In this document: piece after piece, positions 8,276 through 17,392 of the stretch
How the letters are laid out: every line of letters begins with the position of its first letter
Position numbering within the stretch: position 1 is the stretch's first letter
Origin: Amedibacterium intestinale
GTDB taxonomy: Bacteria; Bacillota_I; Bacilli_A; Erysipelotrichales; Erysipelotrichaceae
Assembly (NCBI RefSeq): GCF_010537335.1
Contig: NZ_AP019711.1
Span: 930,001 to 994,000, forward strand
DNA: 64,000 nt
Direction: 5' to 3'
The notes under the pieces: model-generated
Told to the model about the DNA's origin: nothing
Databases searched by the model: none
The model's input: only the letters and a program-made list of their open reading frames with translations
Program-made: the position numbers and the translations under genes

Positions 8276-8647
8276 ATGTCATATGCTAAATTAACAAAAC
8301 GTGAAAGTGAAATTATGGAAATACTATGGGACAATAATAATGCTATGTCTGCAAATGATATTATGATTAGTTCTAACAATATTAGTTTAGCCACCATTCA
8401 GCAATCATTACAGAAGTTATTAAAAATGAATTATGTATATGTTTCAGGTATTGGAAAGAATAAAAAAGCAATTACTAGATTATATCGCCCTTCAATTAGC
8501 GAAGCTGACTATATCTCTTCATTTATCACTCAATCAACTTCCTTGAAAATTGCTTCAAACTTCATAGAACAAACAGAAGATGATGAAATACTAGAAGAAC
8601 TCAGTAAACTAATTGAAAAAAAGCGAAAAAGTAAATTAAAGGGATAA
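8276..8647 (+). CDS. BlaI/MecI family transcriptional repressor
   Basis: 123-residue winged-helix protein of the penicillinase-repressor family. The N-terminal part (KLTKRESEIMEILWDNN) and the recognition helix region (ATIQQSLQKLLKMNYV) match the family; the C-terminal helices would serve dimerisation and carry the site that the partner protease cleaves in BlaI and MecI. GAGGAGG precedes the ATG. Four bases separate it from the M56 protease gene, the standard BlaI-BlaR1 pairing. No beta-lactamase lies nearby, so it more likely controls the divergent small-protein cluster and its own operon. Confidence 0.88.
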   Translation: MSYAKLTKRESEIMEILWDNNNAMSANDIMISSNNISLATIQQSLQKLLKMNYVYVSGIGKNKKAITRLYRPSISEADYISSFITQSTSLKIASNFIEQTEDDEILEELSKLIEKKRKSKLKG

Positions 8648-8651
8648 GAGC

Positions 8652-9767
8652 ATGCGATTGTCTATATCTTCTATTGTAATTACCATTTGCATGTCTACTG
8701 TTTTAATTTTTTTCTTTAATTATATGATTTCAAACACCAACAAGTTTAAAATATTTAGAACAGATTTTTTATCTTTTTTAATCTTAATAATAATATTAAG
8801 GATTATATTTCCTTTTGAATTTCCGTTTACTATAACCATAGTGGCACAGAACTTAATGAACCCACTGTTCTCATTATTAAAAAAAGAGATTTTATTTGAT
8901 GTTAATCTCTCTCAGATACTGTTTCTTATTTGGTTGATAGGCATCTTATATTTATCTGTTAAACTGAGCCATATTCATAGATGTTCAGCACAAATAGTTA
9001 AAAGAATTAAATTAAAATCATCCATCCACAATGCAAGTGAATTTATTAACACAACAATAGGTAAGAAATATACAGTAATGGTTTCAGATTTAGTTAAATC
9101 CCCTATGATATTTGGATTTAATAACATTATCTTTCTTCCTGATATCGTTTTATCAGAAAAAGAAATTAAAAATGTTCTTTATCACGAAATACAGCACATC
9201 AAGAATCATGATACATTTATTAAACTCATCATTAATGCATTAGTTGTAGTTTATTGGTGGTTCCCCCCTATATATTCTTTTAGAAGGAATATTAACTCTT
9301 TTTTGGAAGTAAGAGTAGATGATCAGGTAACAAGCAAAATGTCATCTGAGGAAAGGCTCGATTACGCAGCAACCTTAATCAGCATTCAAAAAAAGATAAA
9401 AAGTAAAGATAACAATTTCTCTACTTCGGTTTTTTTCATTAATGATTCTGATAATATCCTTTCTTTTAGAATAAATTATCTATTAGACGGAGCATTTCTT
9501 AAAAGAACGAACCCAATTTTTTTATTAATACTTTGCATTATTCCATTTATTTCGAATGGAATCATACTAGAACCAGCTTATTACAACTCTCATTTATTAA
9601 AGGATACTGTTAATTCTCAATCGTTAAATGACAAAGGATATATTGTACAGCATAAAGATGGTACTTATACTCTAATATATAATGGAGAAAGTGCTTATTT
9701 GGGAAAATCAATTCCTAAAGAACTTAGCGACATATCAATCATTAAAGAAAGTGAGGCAAAACCATGA
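8652..9767 (+). CDS. M56 (BlaR1-like) membrane metalloprotease without PBP sensor domain
   Basis: 371-residue integral membrane protein with four to five hydrophobic segments and the gluzincin motif HEIQH in VLYHEIQHIKNHD, followed by a membrane stretch (NALVVVYWWFPPIY) and the downstream Glu-containing FLEVRVDDQV. BlaR1 and MecR1 are about 585 residues and end in a beta-lactam-binding domain; here a last membrane segment leads to only about 65 external residues (DKGYIVQHKDGTYTLIYNGE). The signal is therefore not a beta-lactam acylating a PBP domain. By family logic it would cleave the BlaI-like repressor encoded just upstream when its short external tail senses something. Confidence 0.88.
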   Translation: MRLSISSIVITICMSTVLIFFFNYMISNTNKFKIFRTDFLSFLILIIILRIIFPFEFPFTITIVAQNLMNPLFSLLKKEILFDVNLSQILFLIWLIGILYLSVKLSHIHRCSAQIVKRIKLKSSIHNASEFINTTIGKKYTVMVSDLVKSPMIFGFNNIIFLPDIVLSEKEIKNVLYHEIQHIKNHDTFIKLIINALVVVYWWFPPIYSFRRNINSFLEVRVDDQVTSKMSSEERLDYAATLISIQKKIKSKDNNFSTSVFFINDSDNILSFRINYLLDGAFLKRTNPIFLLILCIIPFISNGIILEPAYYNSHLLKDTVNSQSLNDKGYIVQHKDGTYTLIYNGESAYLGKSIPKELSDISIIKESEAKP

Positions 9768-9973
9768 AAAAAATTTTATTTGGTATTCTAGTTACGTTAA
9801 CCTTTATTTCAACAGGTACAATCCAAGCGAAAGCGATAGAAAATAACAATCAGATTTCTACTTATAAAGATGTAAAAGAGTGGAGATACAAGATTATGAA
9901 TGGACGTTTATATAAAAGATTATTTAACTTATCAAAAGAAAAATGGGAAACTGATTGGATTTTAGTACAATAA
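9764..9973 (+). CDS. Small secreted peptide, third gene of the BlaI/M56 operon
   Basis: 69 residues with a clear signal peptide (MKKILFGILVTLTFISTGTIQAKA) and a mature part of about 45 residues rich in Trp, Tyr and basic residues (WRYKIMNGRLYKRLF, then WETDWILV). Its start overlaps the M56 stop by four bases (ATGA), so it is translationally coupled to the sensor. The mature part has no cysteine. Position suggests it is either a ligand or modulator of the M56 protein or an exported effector; I do not recognise a named family. The mature sequence has a W-x-Y-K / L-Y-K-R-L pattern that may be a repeat-type surface motif. Confidence 0.7.
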   Translation: MKKILFGILVTLTFISTGTIQAKAIENNNQISTYKDVKEWRYKIMNGRLYKRLFNLSKEKWETDWILVQ

Positions 9974-10129
9974 ATTTAATGTCAAATAACACGCACCTTT
10001 GTCAAGCAATGTAACAAAAGGAATAATTATTTATATATTTTCTCTTCTTTATGTACTATAATTATCCTGTTCTTGGTTATTAACTTTGGACTAAATATAT
10101 TTTCTCTACAAGAGAAAATTTCCCCCACC

Positions 10130-10160
10130 AAAAAGAGCTATCCCTGATTGCTCTTTTTTT
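10130..10160 (+). terminator. Terminator after the BlaI/M56 operon
   Basis: AAAAGAGC, an 11-base loop, then GCTCTTTTTTT. The reverse strand also ends in a T run, so it could also stop transcription from the PemK-like remnant on the minus strand. Confidence 0.75.
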
Positions 10161-10189
10161 ATTGTGGCAATGTTGCAGGCAGCTGTATT

Positions 10190-10643
10190 TCCTGCCATGA
10201 CCTTTAACGTCTATTACTCTTGCAGGATTTATAAATTTCACATCATTTAAGAATGATACCGTATCGTTTTCATATTTCCAACTTTTTTAAATCATAAAAG
10301 GTGCAATTTACCATTAGGATTATCTTCTGACATTGCCTGCATATAATTTTTCTTGTTGCCAGTCATTGGAACTACAAAAATTTTATCATTACACATTAAA
10401 AGAACTAAAAACCAAAATGCTGATATCCTATTTCCGCTGATAAGCTTTTCCATAATCTATGTAACATATATCTCCTACTCGTACTATTACACCAGTAGAT
10501 GCATTGCTAGGCATATTTCTTATCTCTTGATAATTCTTTTCAGATATATATAGACTTGTTCATTATTTTTCATTTTCCAAGTCTACCCCCTGTAAATTTA
10601 AGTTAATAAATTCATAAAGCATCTCATCAAATTGTTTTTCCAT
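10190..10643 (-). pseudogene. PemK/MazF-type toxin-like gene with several frameshifts
   Basis: On the minus strand a good ribosome site (GGAGG) and ATG at 10643 start a frame that stops after 26 codons, but homologous-looking protein continues across frames: VIVRVGDICYIDYGKAYQ, then EIGYQHFG, then a block with NDKIFVVPMTGNKKNYMQ and DNPNGKLHL, then VSFLNDVKFINPARVIDVKG. The order matches proteins annotated as PemK/MazF family (from memory of the family). At least three frameshifts and one stop make it non-functional. No antitoxin gene is seen. The minus-strand cluster and this remnant fit an accessory island in decay. Confidence 0.6.
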
Positions 10644-10785
10644 AGTATACCTCCTAATTTCACACTTTTAACAGTTCATTCGTGAACGATTGTGTCAATC
10701 GCAGAGCGTTCATATTACCTTTGACATGCTATTAAACGAATGATAAGGTTTAATAAAAAATAGAAAAGTTAATTAAAATTAAAAA

Positions 10786-10912
10786 GCCTGAAAGTGAGTC
10801 TACACTCCCAAGCTCCTGTAAGCTTTCAACCATCTTGGGGTATATGCCACCCTATATCTTCTTGGAGATTCAATTTAGCAACCCCCATCTAATTTTATAG
10901 AACCAAAAAGGA
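10786..10912 (+). repeat. Solo copy of the ISL3-type IS right end
   Basis: This block is roughly 80% identical, in the same orientation, to the end of the decayed IS at 6178-6316; shared runs include TTGGGGTATATGCC and ATCTAATTTT. No transposase accompanies it. The two copies bracket the 4.5-kb small-protein island. Confidence 0.7.
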
Positions 10913-10949
10913 CTATCCGCTGTGTGTTATACACATAGAAGATAGTCTT

Positions 10950-11483
10950 TTATTTTCGAAAATCATAAATTTTTTGTTCACTGACAATCATGTCTAAAGG
11001 AAAGTCATGACTTTCTGTAATAAGCGTATCTACTTTCTGACATTCATAACCTACACCGATACGCAAAGCATGTGTATGCTTTAAGTAACGATCGTAGTAT
11101 CCTTTTCCATAACCTAATCGATTTCCTTTTATATCAAACGCAACAAGAGGTACAATGATAACATCAAAATCGACTGGTTGTACAATATGTTCACTTAATG
11201 GTTCTAATACACCAAAGCTGCCTTTCTTCCAGTTTGTTGCGATATTTGTTTCATAGAAAGCTATTGTTTCCTCATCCAATGTTTTTGGATAGGCAACAAC
11301 ATCTGCATAGCAAGCTAATGCATCTACGATAACTTCATTGCGAATACTTTTGTATAAGCCAACAGTTCCATGAAGGTAACGAGTCAGTTTTTTACAGATG
11401 TTTTCACTATAGATTTCTACCTTTGCAGTTGATAATTGATTTCGAAGATATAACTTTTCTTTTCGTATTTCTTTCTTATCCAT
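10950..11483 (-). CDS. fthC: 5-formyltetrahydrofolate cyclo-ligase
   Basis: 177-residue protein of the 5-FTHF cyclo-ligase family (YgfA/YqgN). It converts 5-formyl-THF to 5,10-methenyl-THF using ATP in one-carbon metabolism. The N-terminal RKEKLYLRNQLS and the conserved nucleotide and substrate loops VPLVAFDIKGNRLGYGKGYYDRYL are present. The ATG shares a base with the sufB stop (TAATG), so it is translationally coupled as the last gene of the suf operon. That link between iron-sulfur assembly and folate is a matter of context, not a known functional tie. Confidence 0.93.
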   Translation of the reverse strand: MDKKEIRKEKLYLRNQLSTAKVEIYSENICKKLTRYLHGTVGLYKSIRNEVIVDALACYADVVAYPKTLDEETIAFYETNIATNWKKGSFGVLEPLSEHIVQPVDFDVIIVPLVAFDIKGNRLGYGKGYYDRYLKHTHALRIGVGYECQKVDTLITESHDFPLDMIVSEQKIYDFRK

Positions 11484-12880
11484 TATCCTATCGAGTCACT
11501 CATGTCCAGTTTCAATAATTGGTTTAACTCTACTGCGTATTCCATTGGAAGTTCTCTTGTAAATGGTTCTAAAAATCCCATAACGATCATTTCTGTTGCC
11601 TGTGAACGGGATAAACCTCTGCTCATCAAATAAAACAGCTGTTCCTCTGAAATATTAGAAACGGTTGCTTCATGTTCAATCTGACTTGTCATATTTTTAC
11701 TTATATTTGTTGGAATTGTATCACTTCTAGATTGTTTGTCTAAAATCAATGTATCACATTCAACTTTGCTTTTTGAATACTCTGCATTTGGTCCATGATA
11801 CACAAGTCCTCGATAGTTCACTTCCCCACCAGTTCTAGACACTGATTTTGAAATGATGTTGCTGTAGGTATGCTCAGCAAGATGAATCATCTTTGCGCCA
11901 GCATCCTGTACCTGATTACGAGAAGCTACCGCAATAGAAATACATGTTCCTTTCGCATATGGCTCTGCCAAAATACATGCTGGATATTTCATATTAACAC
12001 CAGAACCTATATTTCCATCAATCCACTCCATACTCCCATTTTCAAATACTTTTGCACGTTTTGTAACAAGATTTACGATATTATCGCTCCAGTTTTGTAC
12101 CGTAGAATAACGACATCTTGCATTTTTATGTACAAAAATTTCTACAACTGCCGCATGCAGAGAATCTTTTGAATAAGTAGGTGCTGTACACCCTTCTACA
12201 TAATGTACATCTGCACCTTCATCTACAATGATCAAGGTTCTTTCAAATTGCCCGGAACGCTCTGTATTAATTCTAAAATAAGACTGCAAAGGTTTTTCCA
12301 GTTTTACTCCTTTTGGTACATAAATAAAACTTCCTCCACTCCATACACAGCTGTTTAATGCAGCAAATTTATTGTCACTGTATGGAACGATCGTACCAAA
12401 ATACTTTTTAACTAAATTCGGGCATTTTTTCAATGCACTGTCTGTATCCAAGAAAATAACACCTTTCTCTTCTACTTCTTCCAGCATATTGTGATATACA
12501 GCTTCACTGTCATATTGAGTTGTAACACCTGCTAAAAAATCTCTTTCTGCTTCTGGAATTCCCAGTTTATCAAAAGTTTCTTTAATTGTTTCCGGTACAT
12601 CATCCCAGCTTTTTTCGGTTTTATCACTTGGCTTTACATAATATGTATAATCATCAAAGTTAATATCATGTATATCTGGTCCCCAATTTTGGATTTCCAT
12701 TTTTTCAAACTGTTCAAACGCTTTTAAACGATATTCCAGCATCCACTGTGGTTCTTTTTTTATACGAGAAATTTCCATTACTGTTTCTCTTGTCAAACCT
12801 TTTTCTGTTTTATAAAGACTTGTATCTTCATCGTGAAAACCGTATTTATAATCTTCCTGATTTAAAAAATCTTTATCCAT
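11483..12880 (-). CDS. sufB: Fe-S cluster assembly scaffold SufB
   Basis: 465-residue SufB, the main scaffold of the SufBC2D complex. The C-terminal beta-helix region contains the family blocks [28 protein letters not shown] and [18 protein letters not shown] start at the ATG at 12880 ([15 protein letters not shown]), which has a GAGG ribosome site and overlaps the sufU stop as TAATG; longer readings would run into sufU. It builds nascent clusters with SufC ATPase and SufD, taking sulfur from SufS via SufU. It is the fifth gene of a sufC-D-S-U-B operon. Confidence 0.97.
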   Translation of the reverse strand: MDKDFLNQEDYKYGFHDEDTSLYKTEKGLTRETVMEISRIKKEPQWMLEYRLKAFEQFEKMEIQNWGPDIHDINFDDYTYYVKPSDKTEKSWDDVPETIKETFDKLGIPEAERDFLAGVTTQYDSEAVYHNMLEEVEEKGVIFLDTDSALKKCPNLVKKYFGTIVPYSDNKFAALNSCVWSGGSFIYVPKGVKLEKPLQSYFRINTERSGQFERTLIIVDEGADVHYVEGCTAPTYSKDSLHAAVVEIFVHKNARCRYSTVQNWSDNIVNLVTKRAKVFENGSMEWIDGNIGSGVNMKYPACILAEPYAKGTCISIAVASRNQVQDAGAKMIHLAEHTYSNIISKSVSRTGGEVNYRGLVYHGPNAEYSKSKVECDTLILDKQSRSDTIPTNISKNMTSQIEHEATVSNISEEQLFYLMSRGLSRSQATEMIVMGFLEPFTRELPMEYAVELNQLLKLDMSDSIG

Positions 12881-13323
12881 TATTTTTCCTCGCTTTCTAA
12901 AAGCAATTCTTCCATGGCCTTCCAGCCAATCGTAGCACATTTAATACGATTGGCCTGTTTTCCTACATTATGAAAAGCAACTGCTTCTTCCAGCAACTCT
13001 TCATCGTATTCTTTCTGATCAATCATCTGATAATAGTTTTCAATAATATGTTTTGCTTCCTGTGTTGTCTTACCTTTCAACAGTTCACTCATTATCGAAG
13101 TTGAAGCCGTTGAAATCGTACAGGCAACTCCATCAAAGCGAATATCTTCTACTATACCATCTTCGATTTTTGCCTGCACATAAATATCATCAATACAGGA
13201 CTCACTCGCCATGTGCTTTTTTTTGTAATCTTCCTTTTCTGTTAATTCATGATTTCTAGGATATTCATAATGATCCATAATAATCGAACGTAAAATCATT
13301 GGATCATCCATTAGTCTACTCAT
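12880..13323 (-). CDS. sufU: SufU zinc-dependent sulfurtransferase
   Basis: 147-residue IscU-like protein of the Gram-positive SufU type. The zinc ligands appear as Cys and Asp in SCIDD, Cys in GVACTIS and Cys in IKCATIGW, and the extra segment between the second and third Cys typical of SufU is present ([18 protein letters not shown]). It accepts persulfide sulfur from SufS and passes it on to SufBCD. It sits directly after sufS and its stop shares a base with the sufB start. Confidence 0.96.
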   Translation of the reverse strand: MSRLMDDPMILRSIIMDHYEYPRNHELTEKEDYKKKHMASESCIDDIYVQAKIEDGIVEDIRFDGVACTISTASTSIMSELLKGKTTQEAKHIIENYYQMIDQKEYDEELLEEAVAFHNVGKQANRIKCATIGWKAMEELLLESEEK

Positions 13324-13335
13324 ATTGTTCGCCTC

Positions 13336-14568
13336 CTAAAAAAATACATTCAGACAATTTTCCATATTTGCTTTTGAACAAACATCTACAAATGTATCGA
13401 TTTCTTCCTTTGTAGTATAAAAATAGAAACTAGCACGAAGAGTTGCACTTGTCTGTAACTGTTTTACCAGCAGTTTCGCACAATGCTGCCCACTTCTTAC
13501 CGCTATTCCATTGGAATTAAAGAATGTTGCGGCATCCTGCGCAAATACGCCTTTTACATTAAATGTAATAATACCACTGTCATTATCTGCGTTATAAATT
13601 TCGATATTATCCAGTTTCTTCATTTTTTCAATCGCATACGTATGAAGTTCTTTTTCGTAGGCATGGATATTTTCCATACCAATACTTGTCAAATACTGAA
13701 TTGCCGCATGCAAACCAAAAATAGCTTCAATTGGCTGTGTACCACTTTCAAATTTATAAGGAGCATCTTTTAACTGGATATTTCCGCACATATCAAAGCG
13801 TGCATTGCTGTCGCCTCCAAGTCGTACAGGTATCATCTTATCTAAAAGTTCTTTTTTTCCATATAAAATTCCAATTCCTGTAGGCCCACACATCTTATGT
13901 GCAGAAAAAGAGAAGAAATCACAATCTAAATCTTTTACATCAATCGGCATATGTGGAACACTTTGCGCACCATCTACACTTACGATGGCTCCATAGGAAT
14001 GTGCAATTTTACAAATTTCCTTAATAGGAACTTCATATCCTAAAACATTGGTAATCTGTGCCAAAGCAATCACTTTTACTTTATCACTCATCATAGATGA
14101 AAAAGACTCCATATCAATTCTTCCTTTTTCATCTAAAGGAATATACTGTAATACAGCACCTGTTGTCTTTGCTACACGCATCCATGGCAGCACACAGGAT
14201 GCATGTTCTGCTTCACTTGTAAGAATAACATCATCTTTTTTTAAAAAAAGTTCTCCATAACCACTTGCCACAAGATTCAAAGAATCACTGGCTCCACTTG
14301 TATACACAATTTCATTTTCATCAGCATGAAGAAACTGTGCAACTGCTTTTCGTGTAGCACTGTATTCCTGATCTACAAAATAACTCAAATCATAATCCCC
14401 GCGATGTGCGTTTGCACTGTAGTTTTCATAATAGTTCACAACAGCATCGATCACACACTGAGGCTTTAAAGTTGTTGCTCCATTATCAAGATAAATCAAC
14501 GGATGTCCCTGCATGGTTTTGCCACGTAACATTGGGAAATCCTTACGGATCGTTTCTACATTAAGCAT
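13336..14568 (-). CDS. sufS: Cysteine desulfurase SufS
   Basis: 410-residue PLP-dependent class V aminotransferase, SufS/CsdA type. The PLP lysine is in FSAHKMCGPTG, and the catalytic Cys is in RSGQHCAK. It removes sulfur from cysteine, leaving alanine and an enzyme persulfide handed to SufU. I start at the ATG at 14568 (MLNVETIRKDFPML) with AGGTGG upstream; a TTG further upstream lies inside sufD. It overlaps sufD by eight bases. Confidence 0.96.
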   Translation of the reverse strand: MLNVETIRKDFPMLRGKTMQGHPLIYLDNGATTLKPQCVIDAVVNYYENYSANAHRGDYDLSYFVDQEYSATRKAVAQFLHADENEIVYTSGASDSLNLVASGYGELFLKKDDVILTSEAEHASCVLPWMRVAKTTGAVLQYIPLDEKGRIDMESFSSMMSDKVKVIALAQITNVLGYEVPIKEICKIAHSYGAIVSVDGAQSVPHMPIDVKDLDCDFFSFSAHKMCGPTGIGILYGKKELLDKMIPVRLGGDSNARFDMCGNIQLKDAPYKFESGTQPIEAIFGLHAAIQYLTSIGMENIHAYEKELHTYAIEKMKKLDNIEIYNADNDSGIITFNVKGVFAQDAATFFNSNGIAVRSGQHCAKLLVKQLQTSATLRASFYFYTTKEEIDTFVDVCSKANMENCLNVFF

Positions 14569-15343
14569 GCAACCCCACCTTTTTCTCAATTTCGTTTTTT
14601 AATTTTTCTTTTATTTCTTCATTGTCAAACAATTCACTAATTGGAAGAAGATATCCTAATGTAAGCAAACCTAAAGCCTGTGAGCGACTTAGGCCTCTTG
14701 TTTGTAAATAATACAGCTGGTTTTCATCTGGCTGTCCCAAGGTTGTCGCATGACTGGCTTTTACTTCATTTTCATCAATTAGAAGAACAGGAAGAACCTC
14801 ACTGTTATGTTTTTCACTCATTGTTAAAACACGTGTTGTCTGATGACTTGCACTGTCGTGTGCACCTTTTTCAATTTTCCCTGTTGCTTCCATACGATAC
14901 GAAGCTTTGTCTTTTACAACTGCATAATTTTCCATAAGTCCTGTTGTATAAGGGCATTCATGAATGCATTGTATCGTGAAATCTTTCTTTTTATCTGCAA
15001 TACATGCACTTTTAATCTGGGCAAAAGCCCCGCTTTCCAGTAAATAATACTTCGCTTTTACATTTGTGTTACCTTTATTTAATTCACAATAAGCAACAGT
15101 CAAAGAAGCATCTTTTTGTACTTCTGCCTGCTGTATAAGTTCCACATCTTCATCTCCATCATTTTTCATCATCAATGTTAAAGAAGCATCCTGCTCCAAT
15201 GCAATATTGGAAGAAATGACATTATTCTTTCCATTGTATGAAACATACAAAGAAGCGTGAGTCCCTTTTTCTACATAAATATCCAAAGTTTTATCTTCCA
15301 ATGTATATTCCATGAAACCATCATTTTTAATATTCAGCTTCAT
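14561..15343 (-). CDS. sufD: Fe-S cluster assembly protein SufD
   Basis: 260-residue SufB/SufD-family protein, shorter than SufB as expected. The C-terminal block (HATTLGQPDENQLYYLQTRG, then SRSQALGLLTLGYL) is the SufD/SufB signature. It pairs with SufB and SufC in the assembly complex and is needed for iron acquisition. The start at 15343 is chosen because AAGGAG overlaps the sufC stop just upstream; a longer reading would overlap sufC. Beta-strand-rich N-terminal region with low conservation is normal for SufD. Confidence 0.94.
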   Translation of the reverse strand: MKLNIKNDGFMEYTLEDKTLDIYVEKGTHASLYVSYNGKNNVISSNIALEQDASLTLMMKNDGDEDVELIQQAEVQKDASLTVAYCELNKGNTNVKAKYYLLESGAFAQIKSACIADKKKDFTIQCIHECPYTTGLMENYAVVKDKASYRMEATGKIEKGAHDSASHQTTRVLTMSEKHNSEVLPVLLIDENEVKASHATTLGQPDENQLYYLQTRGLSRSQALGLLTLGYLLPISELFDNEEIKEKLKNEIEKKVGLHA

Positions 15344-15345
15344 AG

Positions 15346-16164
15346 CTATACTCCTTTGTGGGAAGCACCACATTGTGATAAAAGTTCAACACGTTTCTTT
15401 TCTTCTTTTACAACATGTACCTGGTATTCTTTTTCAATCCAGTCATACCCTTGCGCATCGATCTTGTCAACCAGCTCACTTCCTCCACTCACAACAATTC
15501 TTCCATCAACCAAAACATGTGCATGGGTTGGTTTTAACAGCTGCATAAAACGTGCATAGTGAGATACAACAACAAGACCCATTGGCTTTTCTTCCTGCAT
15601 TTTCAAGATTGCATTTGCTACAATTTTTAAAGCATCAACATCAAGACCTGAATCAATTTCATCCAGCATCGCAATGGATGGTTTCAACATTTTCATCTGT
15701 ACGATTTCATTGCGTTTCTTTTCGCCGCCACTAAATCCTTCATTTAAGAAACGATGTGCCAGATCTTCCTTCATTTCCATTTCTTTGATTGTTTTTTCCA
15801 TTTCTTTAATAAAGGAAAACAAAGGAATTGGACGTTCTCTTCTAGCGTTAATAGCAGCACGTAAAAAATCAGAATTTGTTACGCCACTGATTTCACTTGG
15901 ATACTGCATTCCTAAAAAAAGACCAGCTTTGCTTCTTTCATCTACTTCCATAGCAAGCACATCTTTTCCATCTAATGTAATGCTTCCTTCACTTATATGG
16001 TATTTAGGGTTCCCCATGATGGCTGCCAGCAATGTACTTTTTCCATTCCCATTTGGTCCCATCAATGCATGGGTTTCTCCTTCATTTATTTCTAAAGTTA
16101 ATCCTTTTAATATCTGTTTACCTTCTACATCAACATGCAGATTATCTATTTTTAAACAACTCAT
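15346..16164 (-). CDS. sufC: SufC ABC-type ATPase for Fe-S assembly
   Basis: 272-residue soluble ABC ATPase. Walker A is GPNGNGKST, the signature region is GFSGGEKKRNE, Walker B is IAMLDEIDSGLD, and the switch His is VVVSHY. The C-terminal extension (residues 245-272, with HVVKEEKKR and a Cys) is slightly longer than in Bacillus SufC. It drives conformational changes in SufB and SufD. It is the first gene of the suf operon, with a sigma-A-like promoter just upstream; no IscR/SufR gene lies in the window. Confidence 0.96.
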   Translation of the reverse strand: MSCLKIDNLHVDVEGKQILKGLTLEINEGETHALMGPNGNGKSTLLAAIMGNPKYHISEGSITLDGKDVLAMEVDERSKAGLFLGMQYPSEISGVTNSDFLRAAINARRERPIPLFSFIKEMEKTIKEMEMKEDLAHRFLNEGFSGGEKKRNEIVQMKMLKPSIAMLDEIDSGLDVDALKIVANAILKMQEEKPMGLVVVSHYARFMQLLKPTHAHVLVDGRIVVSGGSELVDKIDAQGYDWIEKEYQVHVVKEEKKRVELLSQCGASHKGV

Positions 16165-16188
16165 GTAATCATCCTTTCAAACAGTATT

Positions 16189-16217
16189 ATAATACCAAAT
16201 TTCCCTTTAATTCACAA
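16189..16217 (-). promoter_or_regulatory. Promoter of the suf operon
   Basis: On the minus strand: TTGTGA, a 17-base spacer, then TATTAT, about 25 bases before the sufC ATG. Confidence 0.55.
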
Positions 16218-16317
16218 TTCAAACGATTGTAAATCTTTTAATCAGAATCAAATTTTCTATCTTCATTACCCATGTTTTCAAATTTTATGTGAAATTCAGT
16301 GAAACACTTATAAAAAA

Positions 16318-16346
16318 TTGCATTTATACCTTAAATTGATTATAAT
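16318..16346 (+). promoter_or_regulatory. Promoter of the parvulin gene pair
   Basis: TTGCAT, a 17-base spacer, then a perfect TATAAT, 28 bases ahead of the first foldase ATG. A good sigma-A promoter. Confidence 0.75.
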
Positions 16347-16373
16347 GAGACAGTATGAAACTAGGAGGACATT

Positions 16374-17381
16374 ATGATTGATATTATTAAAAAACAATGG
16401 TTTGTCATACTAATCGCTCTTATTTTCATAGGTTTTTCTGTTTTTTGTATTTATGATACAAACAAAGGAAAATTACCTGGAAAAAGCGTAGATGGCAAAG
16501 ATGTAGTCGTTTCTTTAGAAAAGGAAAACATTACAGCTGATGAACTGTATGATGAAATGTACAAAACATATGGTGATTCTGTACTAATGAATCAATTCAA
16601 TAATGCAGTGATTGATGAGGCTGTAAAAACAACAGATGAATTAAAAGAAACAGCAAAGCAAATTCGTACAAATGTTGAGACAAATGCACAAAACTATGCT
16701 TCAAGCTATCAAATGAGTTCTGAAGAATACATCACTACGATGCTTAATCAGCAAGGATATGAATACGAACAACTTGATGATTTCTGTCTGTTAGCGGCAA
16801 AAATGCAGAAAATGCAGAATGACTACATTGATAAGAATTTTGATTCTTTATTTGATGATTATTACAAAGAAAAACAACCTAGAACAGTTTCACACATCCT
16901 GATTAAAGTGGCTGATGTGAACAATCCTAGCGAAGAGGAACAAAAACAAATTGATGCGGTAAACAAAGAATTGAAAGAAGGAAAGTCTTTTGAGGAAGTC
17001 GCAAAAAAATACAGTGCTGATGGATCTGCAGAAAATGGTGGATCCTTAGGTTTGATGGATACAGACACACAGTATGTAGAAAGTTTCAAAAAAGCTGCAC
17101 TAGGTTTAAAATCAAACGAAACCAGCGAATGGGTTAAAGAATCCAATGAAAATTATAGTGGATGGCACTTGATCAAAGCTGGTAAAACAACAAAAGAAGA
17201 AATTAAAGAAGAAATTAAAAAGAATAAAGATCTTAAAGATCAACTTTACTACAACATTGCAAATTACCACACCGATATTACAAATAAAATGATCAAAGAA
17301 GCAATGGAAAACTTAGATATCAAATACAGCAGTGACGATATCAAAAAAATGATTGATGAATCTTTAAACAGTGAAAATTAG
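16374..17381 (+). CDS. Membrane-anchored parvulin-type peptidyl-prolyl isomerase, PrsA-like
   Basis: 335 residues: an N-terminal membrane segment (WFVILIALIFIGFSVF), a SurA/PrsA-like N-domain, and a parvulin domain at about residues 165-265 (SHILIKVADV, the GSLGLMD region and GWHLIKAGK). It would fold exported proteins on the outer face of the membrane. No convincing lipobox is present, so the hydrophobic segment probably acts as an anchor. AGGAGG precedes the ATG. The next gene, 11 bases downstream, encodes a second, lipobox-bearing member, so the pair is one operon. Confidence 0.85.
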   Translation: MIDIIKKQWFVILIALIFIGFSVFCIYDTNKGKLPGKSVDGKDVVVSLEKENITADELYDEMYKTYGDSVLMNQFNNAVIDEAVKTTDELKETAKQIRTNVETNAQNYASSYQMSSEEYITTMLNQQGYEYEQLDDFCLLAAKMQKMQNDYIDKNFDSLFDDYYKEKQPRTVSHILIKVADVNNPSEEEQKQIDAVNKELKEGKSFEEVAKKYSADGSAENGGSLGLMDTDTQYVESFKKAALGLKSNETSEWVKESNENYSGWHLIKAGKTTKEEIKEEIKKNKDLKDQLYYNIANYHTDITNKMIKEAMENLDIKYSSDDIKKMIDESLNSEN

Positions 17382-17392
17382 GAGGCATGGAA

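Noticed and set aside
10353-10553. 66-codon plus-strand frame
   Set aside because: It is antisense to the PemK/MazF-type remnant and has no ribosome site.
15674-16168. Long plus-strand frame opposite sufC
   Set aside because: It mirrors the codon pattern of sufC and shows no protein features; antisense shadow.
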